Made by a program: the position numbers and the translations under genes
Shown: piece after piece, positions 38,460 through 45,489 of the stretch
How positions within the stretch are numbered: position 1 is the first letter of the stretch
Layout: each line of letters starts with the position of its first letter
DNA from: an uncultured Trueperaceae bacterium
Lineage (GTDB): Bacteria > Deinococcota > Deinococci > Deinococcales > Trueperaceae
Assembly: GCA_937873495.1 (NCBI GenBank)
Contig: CALMXZ010000007.1
Location: 43,501-107,500 of the forward strand
Direction: 5' to 3'
DNA: 64,000 nt
The notes under the pieces: generated by a model
Told to the model about the DNA's origin: nothing
Seen by the model: only the letters and a program-made list of their open reading frames with translations
Database searches by the model: none

Positions 38460-38927
38460 ATGCTGGCAGATTTCCCTGTCACGATCGACTACGCGCAGGT
38501 GCTCGTTCAGACGGAAGGCCGTGCGGCTCAGGGCCTTCTGTGGACCGACGATCACGTCGCACAGGGGTTCGCCTGGTCGCAGGGGCATGTTTCCTTCGGC
38601 GTGCCCGACCACGACGGCGAGTGCCGGATAGAGGTCGACCTGGCGCAAGGCGACGCGCTCGACCCGCACGCGCTCTGGGCGGTGCAGACACCCTTCCTCG
38701 TCACCGGGCCGGTCCAGATCGGCGCCATCTTCGACCTGCGTAGCGTCGCGATCCCGATCGGAAACTACACGCTCACCTACCAGGCACTGACAGGCGACGG
38801 AGACTACACCTATGTCCTGCGCCTCACGTTCTCGCGAAGTGATGCACCGGACTTCCGCATCCTCAAGAGGGGCGGCGACATCACCGCTGACACCGTCCTG
38901 CGCCGCGATGCGGAACCCGCGCAGTAG
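38460..38927 (+). CDS. ComJ-like protein (nuclease-inhibitor family)
   Basis: 155 residues. It resembles the Bacillus competence protein J family: an N-terminal beta region (DYAQVLVQTEG ... AQGFAWSQGHVSFGVPD), then ALWAVQTPFLVTGPVQIGAIFD, IPIGNYTLTYQAL and YVLRLTFSR. In Bacillus, ComJ binds and inhibits the competence nuclease NucA (family knowledge). No NucA-like gene is visible here. The ATG at 38460 has GAGAGG about 9 nt upstream. The call rests on overall pattern, not on catalytic residues. Confidence 0.6.
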   Translation: MLADFPVTIDYAQVLVQTEGRAAQGLLWTDDHVAQGFAWSQGHVSFGVPDHDGECRIEVDLAQGDALDPHALWAVQTPFLVTGPVQIGAIFDLRSVAIPIGNYTLTYQALTGDGDYTYVLRLTFSRSDAPDFRILKRGGDITADTVLRRDAEPAQ

Positions 38928-38962
38928 CTCGGCCGCCACGTGCCGACAAGTTCGAGGAGTCT

Positions 38963-39691
38963 ATGGGAGATCGGCAAAGGGGTCTGCTCGGTCTGATCGC
39001 GCAGACGATGGGCAAGACCGCGATCATCTTCGACTTCGACGGCGTCATCGCCGATAGTGAAGTGCTCGCCAACACGGTCCTGGCCGAGAAGCTGTCGGGG
39101 TTGGGTCTGCCCACCACGCTCGACGATGCGCTCGACCGCTACCAAGGCCGACGCCAGGCCGAGGTGGAAGCCCTCATAACGGCCGGACTCGGCGGGACCC
39201 TACCTGCAGGGTTCTCCGATGAACTCAAGCGCGCAACGTTGATGCGACTCGCGACCGACCTGGTCGAGGTGCCGGGCGCGACGGTGTTCATCCGCAGCCT
39301 GACCGGATTCCGCACCTGCATCGCGTCATCGAGCTCCGTCGAACGCCTTGGGGTCTGTTTGGAAGCCCTGGGCCTGACAGACGACTTCCGAGGACGCGTG
39401 TTCAGTGCCGAGATGGTGCGGCGAGGGAAACCCCACCCCGACATCTTCCTCCACGCCGCCGCGGAGCTCGGTGTCGCTCCCTCCCAGTGCATCGTCATCG
39501 AAGACAGCCCAAGCGGGGTGCAGGCGGGGGTTGCCGCGGGGATGACCGTGATCGGCCTATGCGCCGCGTCACACATCCGCGCTGGTCACGCCGACCTGCT
39601 CATGCGCGCCGGCGCGGCCTTCGTCGCGCGGTCTTGGGGCGAGGTCTCGGCGAACGTGCTGGAGCGGGTTCGAGCTGGTTGGCCACGCTGA
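38963..39691 (+). CDS. HAD-superfamily phosphatase / phosphoglucomutase-like
   Basis: 242 residues. HAD motif I is FDFDGVIADSE (nucleophile Asp), motif II IASSSS, motif III KPHPDIF and motif IV VIEDSPSGVQAG. The cap between motifs I and II is of the helical C1 type, as in beta-phosphoglucomutase and sugar-phosphate phosphatases. The ATG at 38963 has GAGGAG just upstream; an ATG at 39008 would remove 15 residues. Substrate unknown. It is 35 bp after the ComJ-like gene on the same strand. Confidence 0.88.
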   Translation: MGDRQRGLLGLIAQTMGKTAIIFDFDGVIADSEVLANTVLAEKLSGLGLPTTLDDALDRYQGRRQAEVEALITAGLGGTLPAGFSDELKRATLMRLATDLVEVPGATVFIRSLTGFRTCIASSSSVERLGVCLEALGLTDDFRGRVFSAEMVRRGKPHPDIFLHAAAELGVAPSQCIVIEDSPSGVQAGVAAGMTVIGLCAASHIRAGHADLLMRAGAAFVARSWGEVSANVLERVRAGWPR

Positions 39692-39721
39692 CTCCCCCAG
39701 CGCTCCTTCCGCTTCCCGGTA

Positions 39722-40252
39722 TCAGGCCGGAACGTACACCAGCCTGACCACGTTCCCGTCGATGACGTCGTTGGACACCAGCCGCAGCGGCGGGCGGGGG
39801 CCGACGAAGAGCGGACGGCCGTGGCCGAGCACGACCGGGTGCAGGTAGATCCGGTACTCGTCTATCAAGCCGAGTTGGTCAAGGCTGCGTGCCAGGTTCG
39901 GGCCGGCGACCTCTATCTCCCCTTCGCGCTCGACCTTCAACGCGCGGATCGCTGCTTCCAGGTCGCCCTGGACGAGCTGGGCGTTGGGGCCGACCGACTT
40001 GGGCGAGCGCGACACGACCCACTTCGGTAGCCGGCGCCACGCCTCCGCGTAGGCGCGTTCATCAGCATCGAACTCGGGACGGTCGTCGTCCCAGTACCGC
40101 ATGATCTCGTACATGACGCTGCCGTACACCGCCCCGGCCTGTTCGCGGGCCTGTTCGATGAAGTGGCGGAAGAGCGTGGGGCCAGGAGCGAACGCCGTGT
40201 GATCGACGTAGCCGTCCAGCGACTGGTTCATCCCGAACACGAGCTTGGCCAT
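39722..40252 (-). CDS. RibD/dihydrofolate-reductase-like protein
   Basis: 176 residues from the ATG at 40252 (AAGGAGG 9 nt upstream). RibD C-terminal (DHFR-like) fold: KLVFGMNQSLDGYVD at the start, GSVMYEIMRYW, WVVSRSP and IEVAGPNLARSL, then GLIDEYRIYLHPVVLGHG. Many such stand-alone proteins are NADPH-dependent reductases with unknown substrates; it is not the folate enzyme. Convergent with the HAD gene. Confidence 0.88.
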   Translation of the reverse strand: MAKLVFGMNQSLDGYVDHTAFAPGPTLFRHFIEQAREQAGAVYGSVMYEIMRYWDDDRPEFDADERAYAEAWRRLPKWVVSRSPKSVGPNAQLVQGDLEAAIRALKVEREGEIEVAGPNLARSLDQLGLIDEYRIYLHPVVLGHGRPLFVGPRPPLRLVSNDVIDGNVVRLVYVPA

Positions 40253-40305
40253 GCTGCGCGCCCTCCTTACTTCCAGGCACTCAAGGATATCCGCTGGAGA
40301 GCCCA

Positions 40306-40659
40306 CTACCCCAGGTAGCGCCCGATGAGCAGCAGCTCGGCGCGTATGGCGGCAGCCCGTTCAGGCTGGTTCAGTAGGCTCATCTCCTCCGCCGCCCTCT
40401 CGCGCTCCTGGAACTCCGCCTCCAGGACGGCGCGCACCTGCGCCGGGCCAAGCAAGAGGCGTTCGACTTCGCCAGACGAAGCCTCCAGGTGGTCCTGTTG
40501 TCCGGCCCCTCCACTGGGAAGCGGTGGCGCCTCGGCGTTGTCCAGCGCGGCAACGAGCGTTCTGATGAGCCGGACCTCGTCGGCCCGACCGTCCTTCATT
40601 GCAACGCGCAGGTCGGAACGTAGGCGCGACTTCATAGCGGAAGCGGCATCTGTACCCAT
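40306..40659 (-). CDS. GatB/YqeY-domain protein
   Basis: 117 residues. The N-terminal part KSRLRSDLRVAMKDGRADEVRLIRTLVAALDNAEA is typical of the YqeY family, which is related to the tail domain of GatB. It is shorter than the usual ~150 residues, and the C-terminal half differs (EFQERERAAEEMSLLNQPERAA replaces the normal ERxxA..Y..AGR.ELA). Its role is unknown, possibly tRNA-related. It lies 50 bp after the mazF remnant on the same strand. Confidence 0.75.
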   Translation of the reverse strand: MGTDAASAMKSRLRSDLRVAMKDGRADEVRLIRTLVAALDNAEAPPLPSGGAGQQDHLEASSGEVERLLLGPAQVRAVLEAEFQERERAAEEMSLLNQPERAAAIRAELLLIGRYLG

Positions 40660-40709
40660 GGCTGCATCCTGTCACTCAAACACTCTCGCAGCCTCCTGGT
40701 CATCACGAC

Positions 40710-40772
40710 CTAACGCGGTTTCGCGGCATAGTTCGGCCCTCCAGACACCGTCCAGATCTTGCCGCGCCTCAT
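40710..40772 (-). pseudogene. mazF: mazF toxin remnant
   Basis: Starting at the ATG (40772), which overlaps the mazE stop as ATGA, the frame reads MRRGKIWTVSGGPNYAAKPR and then TAG (40712-40710). These 20 residues match the start of MazF-family RNase toxins (M-(K/R)-R-G-(D/E)-(I/L)-W-x-V ... G-K-P-R-P-V-V). After the stop the frame continues VVM and then loses all similarity; yqeY begins 50 bp later. The toxin is therefore truncated to its first strand and should be inactive. Confidence 0.75.
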
Positions 40773-40993
40773 TCATCACTCGAATCGGATATCGCGTCGA
40801 TGAAAGCCTGGTCGGCCACGTCCATGGGGCTAGCGGCCACGGCGCGCGACTGGCGCTGCGCTTCATCCAAGAACGCGGGCGAGCGCACATCCGGTACCCA
40901 AACTGGGACAGGCCGAAGGCCTTGCGAACGTAACCGTTGCCGGTGCTCGCGTACCTTCAGTCGACTGGGCTTGGCATCGGATGTTCGCGCCAT
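40769..40993 (-). CDS. mazE: MazE-family antitoxin
   Basis: 74 residues from the ATG at 40993 (GGGAAGG 5 nt upstream). The pattern KVREHRQRLRSQGLRPVPVWVPD, then SPAFLDEAQRQSRAVAASP and ADQAFIDAI, is that of the MazE-like antitoxin family paired with MazF RNases. The N-terminal part binds DNA and the C-terminal part normally covers the toxin. It looks intact, whereas the following mazF has only ~20 codons left. A palindrome over its promoter (41008-41023) is a likely autoregulatory operator. Confidence 0.85.
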   Translation of the reverse strand: MARTSDAKPSRLKVREHRQRLRSQGLRPVPVWVPDVRSPAFLDEAQRQSRAVAASPMDVADQAFIDAISDSSDE

Positions 40994-41007
40994 GACAACC
41001 TTCCCAC

Positions 41008-41023
41008 TGGTTACAGGTAACCA
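41008..41023 (-). promoter_or_regulatory. Putative mazE operator palindrome
   Basis: Inverted repeat TGGTTAC-AG-GTAACCA, 15 bp upstream of the mazE start. It overlaps a minus-strand TATGGT (41025-41020), a plausible -10 box, so binding would block transcription. Confidence 0.6.
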
Positions 41024-41261
41024 TACCGCCCCAGCGATCTCGTTCAGACCGCATAGTCCAGACGCGCCGGTGCGTTCACTAGAACGCCCATCGCTGGTCG
41101 TCAACCATTACTTCCTCGGAGTTCAAGGCCCCACATCAACCCTCCGTGAGTCGATCCGAAAGGCCGACCCCAAGCACACCGGCGACTGCGTTCATCTAAG
41201 CGGCCAACCAGATCGTTCCACCGCAACTATATCGAACGTAACTCCTAAATGCCACACGAGT

Positions 41262-41275
41262 GTTAATGCACTAAC
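41262..41275. promoter_or_regulatory. Near-palindrome upstream of the sugar cluster
   Basis: GTTAATGCACTAAC, palindromic except for one pair, about 56 bp upstream of the cluster promoter. Possible operator; binder unknown. Confidence 0.35.
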
Positions 41276-41330
41276 AGGGAATGGACGCTACCGTCCTAAA
41301 ATCCCCGGTGTCCAAAGGCGGTCCATCGAC

Positions 41331-41360
41331 TTGACAGCCCCAAGGCAGAGAATGTAAAGT
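41331..41360 (+). promoter_or_regulatory. Promoter of the nucleotide-sugar cluster
   Basis: -35 TTGACA (41331-41336), 18-nt spacer, -10 TAAAGT (41355-41360) preceded by TG. A ribosome site GGGAG lies 7 nt before the ATG at 41391. It is the closest match to a sigma-70 consensus promoter in the window. Confidence 0.75.
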
Positions 41361-41390
41361 TTCTCACTTAAAACTCATGGGAGTCGCGGC

Positions 41391-42518
41391 ATGCATTCAG
41401 GCTCATCCGATTTGGTGCTGATAACGGGCGGAGCAGGCTTCATAGGACGAGCAGTAGTCCTCGAGCTGCTGTCACGCGGATATCGGGTTCGAGTGCTCGA
41501 TAGTCTAATCGACCAGGTCCACAGCGTCGTAGATGGTTCTTCGATGCTCGATCCGGACGCTGAGTTGATCCGGGCCGACGTACGCGACAAGGACGCGGTG
41601 ACGGCGGCCTTAGCCGGCGTGGGGTCCGTCATTCATCTTGCTGCCGAAGTTGGCGTTGGCCAGTCTATGTATCAGGTCGAACGGTATACGTCGGTCAACG
41701 ACGTCGGCACCGCAACGCTGTTCGAGGCGTTGATAGAGCATCCGGTGAGGCGCGTAGTAACGGCTTCGTCGATGTCTATCTATGGTGAGGGTCTGTATCG
41801 GGATGCCGATGGGGCTTTGGTCGAGACCGCTGAGCGGCGGGGGGCCACGGAAGGCCAAGCAGGCTGGGATCCAACCGACTCCCTAGGACGACCGTTATCT
41901 CCTGTTGCTACACCAGAGTGGAAGCGCCCGAATCTGGCTTCTATATATGCTCTCAACAAGTACGTCCAAGAGAGAACGACTCACATCCTTGGCTCCGCAT
42001 ACGGCATCGAGAGCATTTGCCTGCGACTGTTCAATGTATACGGACCCGGTCAGGCCTTGTCCAACCCGTATACGGGCGTGCTCGCGATCTTCGCTTCTCG
42101 TCTGCTTAACGATCGTCCACCCCTGGTTTTCGAAGACGGCGCTCAGCGACGCGATTTCGTCCACGTGACAGACGTGGCGAGGGCTTTCGCCGATGCCCTA
42201 GAGAAACCCGGCATCTCCGGAGAGACCATCAACATTGGCTCTGGCGTCGACAGATCCATCCTGGAGATCGCGAACGAGCTTGCAAAGGCGATGGGCAAGG
42301 ACATCAGCCCTGAGGTGATAGGCAAATCTCGTGTGGGCGACATCAGGCATTGCTTCTGCGATACCGGCCTTGCCACCTCAAGCCTGGGTTTCACGAGCAG
42401 GCAGGACTTCGGCGAGGGTCTGGCGGATCTTGCAAGTTGGGTTGCAGACCAGAAGGTAGCGGAGGACAACGTTTCCCGGATGAGAGCCGAGCTGGAGAAA
42501 CGAGGCCTGGTCTCTTGA
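41391..42518 (+). CDS. Nucleotide-sugar epimerase/dehydratase (extended SDR)
   Basis: 375 residues. Rossmann motif TGGAGFIG, the HLAAEVGVGQS segment after strand 4, a Ser/Thr-rich catalytic stretch TASSMSIYGEG and the YALNK (Y-x3-K) catalytic pair. RLFNVYGPGQ and the DFVHVTDVARAF stretch are typical of UDP-glucose 4-epimerase and related UDP-sugar enzymes. A ~45-residue insert between SIYGEG and YALNK is larger than usual. The G+C content is well below that of neighbouring genes, with codons such as ATA and TAT used freely. First gene of a three-gene operon. Confidence 0.9.
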   Translation: MHSGSSDLVLITGGAGFIGRAVVLELLSRGYRVRVLDSLIDQVHSVVDGSSMLDPDAELIRADVRDKDAVTAALAGVGSVIHLAAEVGVGQSMYQVERYTSVNDVGTATLFEALIEHPVRRVVTASSMSIYGEGLYRDADGALVETAERRGATEGQAGWDPTDSLGRPLSPVATPEWKRPNLASIYALNKYVQERTTHILGSAYGIESICLRLFNVYGPGQALSNPYTGVLAIFASRLLNDRPPLVFEDGAQRRDFVHVTDVARAFADALEKPGISGETINIGSGVDRSILEIANELAKAMGKDISPEVIGKSRVGDIRHCFCDTGLATSSLGFTSRQDFGEGLADLASWVADQKVAEDNVSRMRAELEKRGLVS

Positions 42519-43582
42519 ATCACAAGAGTGGCTCAGGCCAGACTTCAGATAGCACCGCGCCTAAGCCACGCACGGTCCTGGTGGCCGGCGGGGCCGGGTT
42601 CTTGGGTTCACACCTTTGTGAACGGCTGCGACAGGAGAACTGCGAGGTCTTCTGTATCGACAGCCTAATCACCGGTCAGCTCAATAACCTCGCCGCATTG
42701 CGTAGCGACTCACGATTTCACTTCATTGAAGCTGATATAGTTGACAGCTTGCCGAATAGCGTATTAGCGCGGTCATACGATGAGATATACAATCTAGCAT
42801 GCGCTGCATCACCGTCTCAATATCAAGCCGATCCCGAACATACCCTCTTGACCAGCGTCATGGGGACACATCGGCTATTGCGCTTGGCAGAACGCGACAG
42901 CGCCCGGTTCCTTTTCACCTCTACCAGCGAGATATACGGCGACCCCTTGGTGCACCCCCAAGATGAGGCGTACCTTGGAAACGTGAACCCGATCGGACCG
43001 CGGGCATGCTACGACGAAGGAAAGCGTGCGGCCGAGACTCTATGTTTCGATTACGATCGCGGAGGCAGAGTCCGCGTCCGCGTCGTCAGGATCTTCAATA
43101 CCTACGGTCCACGCTTGAGACCGGAGGACGGCCGAGTTGTGAGCAACTTCGTTGCACAGGCACTCCGCGGCCAACCGCTGACCGTGTACGGCAGCGGGCA
43201 ACAAACGAGATCGTTCTGCTATGTGGATGATATGGTTTCCGGCATTCTTCTCATGGCCAGATATTCTGGCGAACAGCCTGGACCTGTCAATGTTGGGAAT
43301 CCCAATGAGGTAACTATAGCCGAACTAGCCTTGCGCGTTCAAGGTCTAGCCGCACTTGGTGACGATGTCATATTCCTGCCGCTACCCACCGACGACCCGC
43401 AACGCAGGAAGCCCAACATCGACCGTGCTCGCCGGCTATTGGGATGGACACCAACCGTCTCGCTTGACGACGGCTTGAAGTGGACATTCGAGTGGTTTCA
43501 GTCCGAGATGGGCAAACTTGGGGCTTCGCTTAGCAGGGCAGAGAGCCCGATGGTTCCGATTGGCGACGGTGGGGTAAACTAG
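42515..43582 (+). CDS. UDP-glucuronate decarboxylase-like SDR
   Basis: 355 residues from a TTG at 42515 that overlaps the preceding stop as TTGA, implying translational coupling. Rossmann motif GGAGFLGSH. YNLACAASPSQYQ and GPRACYDEGKRAAETL closely follow the UXS/ArnA decarboxylase signature (catalytic Tyr and Lys in Y-D-E-G-K). RIFNTYGPRL and RSFCYVDDMVSG are also typical. It would make UDP-xylose from UDP-glucuronate; the exact product is inferred from the family. Low G+C like its neighbours. Confidence 0.88.
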   Translation: MNHKSGSGQTSDSTAPKPRTVLVAGGAGFLGSHLCERLRQENCEVFCIDSLITGQLNNLAALRSDSRFHFIEADIVDSLPNSVLARSYDEIYNLACAASPSQYQADPEHTLLTSVMGTHRLLRLAERDSARFLFTSTSEIYGDPLVHPQDEAYLGNVNPIGPRACYDEGKRAAETLCFDYDRGGRVRVRVVRIFNTYGPRLRPEDGRVVSNFVAQALRGQPLTVYGSGQQTRSFCYVDDMVSGILLMARYSGEQPGPVNVGNPNEVTIAELALRVQGLAALGDDVIFLPLPTDDPQRRKPNIDRARRLLGWTPTVSLDDGLKWTFEWFQSEMGKLGASLSRAESPMVPIGDGGVN

Positions 43583-43588
43583 CGGCAA

Positions 43589-45040
43589 ATGCTGACGTGG
43601 TACTGGTATGTTTCACTAGCAATAGCTACCGTATTCGTATTTCTACAATTGATTTATGCCGTCTCATTCCTAGTTGAGGCATATTTCTTTACGCGACCTA
43701 GAAATATAGTGCGCATTGCGCCGGATCGACCGCCAGTCAACTTTCCTTACATCGTCCTCTTCTACCCAGTGCTTCGCGAGCTAGAAGCTACGATGCATAC
43801 GACCTTCTTGGCCCTCGCCGACCTCGATTATCCGAAGGACCGCTACGAAGTCGTTGCGATTCCGAACGACTACGACACGGAGACAGTGGCATCCCTCAAG
43901 AGACTGCAAGAACAGTTTCCGTTCGTCAAGTTACTCGAGATCCCGCCCACCAGCCATCCGAGCTGGGACGTCGTCTGGAGGGCGTGGGACAACTGCTCGA
44001 AGGCATACTGGTGGCATGGCGGGAAGCGCGCCGGGATTCGAGACCTGCCGCCAAAGAAGACTCGTCAGCTAATTTACGCCTTCTATCATCGGGCGCTAGC
44101 CGCGGCAGATGGAGAGGACTTCCTAGTCAATTACATCGATGCAGATAGCGCTCCACCGAAAGACCACTTCCTAGCCGCCGCTTACGGAATGGAGCAGTAC
44201 GACGTATTACAAGCCACCAATATAGCCGGCAACCTTCTTAAGAGTATTCCAGCGAGCTTCCATGCTTTTGACCATATGGCATGGGATGGATTGAAGTATC
44301 CTCACCTATCGGCAAACGGCAAACATCCGTACTGGGTATTGGGCAAGGGTCTGTTCTTCAAAGCGAGCGACCTCGTTGAACTTGGCGGCTTTCACCCCTG
44401 GATCACGATAGAAGACCCAGAAGTCGGGATGCGCTTCTGGAAAAACGGTAGGCGACTCGGCATCATCGAGCAGCCGCTGATCGAAGAGGTTCCCGAAACG
44501 TTCGCCGTCGGAATCAAGCAGCGTAAACGCTGGGTGGCCGGCTTCTGGCAATCACTCACGGGTCCTCTGAACGCCATGGGCTTCACACGACGGGAGAAGC
44601 TGCTGGCGCGTTTGAACTTCTATCCCTGCCTGTCCCTGTCTCTCAACGCCCTCGGTTTTCCCGTCAGCGTATGGACCTTCTCGATGTGGCTGCTTGGGCC
44701 GGTGTGGCTACCGAAGTGGACCTTGGTTCTAGCGGCCTTGAACGCCCTCTCCTTCGTCACACTGTTGAGTGCGCAATATTGGTCGACATGGCGGCGGTCG
44801 CGGCTCGTCCTCAGCCGTCGCCGTGATCGACTAGCGTATCTACTACGCGTAAACCCCCTCATGCTGTGGCTATGGTGGCTGATCTGGCTAGTTCCATTGT
44901 GGATCGGCTGGCGCATGTACAGGATGGACGGAGGGCTAGTCTGGGAACGCACAGACAAAATCGATGCCAACGCAGAACTAGTCCGACATTCCATCACTAA
45001 TGAGGCGGCACCTAGTGGTGACTTCAGTGTCCCACAGTAG
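43589..45040 (+). CDS. Membrane glycosyltransferase, family 2 (cellulose-synthase-like)
   Basis: 483 residues. One N-terminal helix (~5-30), a GT-A domain (~50-330) and several C-terminal helices (~345-385 and ~425-450). Motifs: D-x-D in YIDADSAPP (~185), the acceptor Glu-Asp in TIEDPEVGMRF (~274), and QRKRW (~311), the Q-x-x-R-W of processive GT2 enzymes. It would polymerise or transfer a sugar at the inner membrane and may export the product. It starts 6 bp after the SDR gene and uses its UDP-sugar product in the likely pathway. Low G+C (about 50%). Confidence 0.9.
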   Translation: MLTWYWYVSLAIATVFVFLQLIYAVSFLVEAYFFTRPRNIVRIAPDRPPVNFPYIVLFYPVLRELEATMHTTFLALADLDYPKDRYEVVAIPNDYDTETVASLKRLQEQFPFVKLLEIPPTSHPSWDVVWRAWDNCSKAYWWHGGKRAGIRDLPPKKTRQLIYAFYHRALAAADGEDFLVNYIDADSAPPKDHFLAAAYGMEQYDVLQATNIAGNLLKSIPASFHAFDHMAWDGLKYPHLSANGKHPYWVLGKGLFFKASDLVELGGFHPWITIEDPEVGMRFWKNGRRLGIIEQPLIEEVPETFAVGIKQRKRWVAGFWQSLTGPLNAMGFTRREKLLARLNFYPCLSLSLNALGFPVSVWTFSMWLLGPVWLPKWTLVLAALNALSFVTLLSAQYWSTWRRSRLVLSRRRDRLAYLLRVNPLMLWLWWLIWLVPLWIGWRMYRMDGGLVWERTDKIDANAELVRHSITNEAAPSGDFSVPQ

Positions 45041-45380
45041 TGTTTGGCGGCCAGATCAGTAACGTTGACGAAACGCCGCCATTCGCCTCGGGGTCTGCCG
45101 AGCCGGAGTCATACGCTGGGCTGGTCGACAACCCCGCATCGCGAAGGCTCAGCGTTGCAGCGAAGTCTATGCTCGTCTCATGACGCAGGCGCCCCGGAGC
45201 ATCGGCGACCTCTTCGCCCACTACGGACGCGTCACAAACGCTGCCCTAGTCGGCAACGTCGACCTCAACATCCTGTCTGAACCGTAGCAGGGAGACTGCA
45301 CCAAGCCACCCGCCTACCGCGACCCGCCGAGTGCAATAGCGCACACTCGGCCCCGTTATACCTGCGCGCCAGGCCACCCA

Positions 45381-45408
45381 TTGACCCTTCTACGACCCCA
45401 GGTACTAT
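45381..45408 (+). promoter_or_regulatory. nrdD promoter
   Basis: -35 TTGACC (45381-45386), 16-nt spacer, -10 TACTAT (45403-45408). The -10 box is inside the NrdR-like palindrome. Confidence 0.6.
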
Positions 45409-45417
45409 ATGTAGTAT
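45402..45417 (+). promoter_or_regulatory. NrdR-box-like palindrome
   Basis: GTACTATATGTAGTAT; its core TACTATATGTAGTA is a near-perfect palindrome close to the NrdR consensus ACACWATATATWGTGT (family knowledge). NrdR represses ribonucleotide reductase genes when dATP is high. Only one box is recognisable; two spaced boxes are usual. Confidence 0.6.
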
Positions 45418-45489
45418 CTAGCTCCGCCGGTTGCCCAAGGACTACCCCGCAGCCCGTCGAGCACCAACCGTCACGCGAATGGGGTGCAC

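Larger units (their letters stand above)
40994..41390. other. Intergenic region, low G+C, divergent promoters
   Basis: 397 bp between mazE and the sugar cluster with clearly lower G+C than the window. It holds the mazE operator-promoter, a near-palindrome (41262-41275) and the promoter of the first SDR gene. The plus-strand ORF that crosses it runs antisense to mazE and looks non-coding. Confidence 0.6.
45041..45483. other. Intergenic region before nrdD; no confident gene
   Basis: About 440 bp. Two tiny plus-strand ORFs overlap as ATGA (47 codons from GTG 45041, and 35 codons from ATG 45180), but neither resembles anything I know. The G+C content returns to the genomic level near 45300. The right part carries the nrdD promoter and the NrdR-box-like palindrome. 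Confidence 0.5.

Noticed and set aside
40800..41357. 185-codon plus-strand ORF through the mazE region
   Set aside because: Antisense to mazE in its first half, no recognisable domain, no ribosome site; the region carries regulatory sites instead.
45041..45283. Two overlapping short plus-strand ORFs (47 and 35 codons, ATGA overlap) and a minus-strand ORF 45024-45221
   Set aside because: No similarity I can recognise and no convincing ribosome site; kept as an unexplained intergenic stretch.
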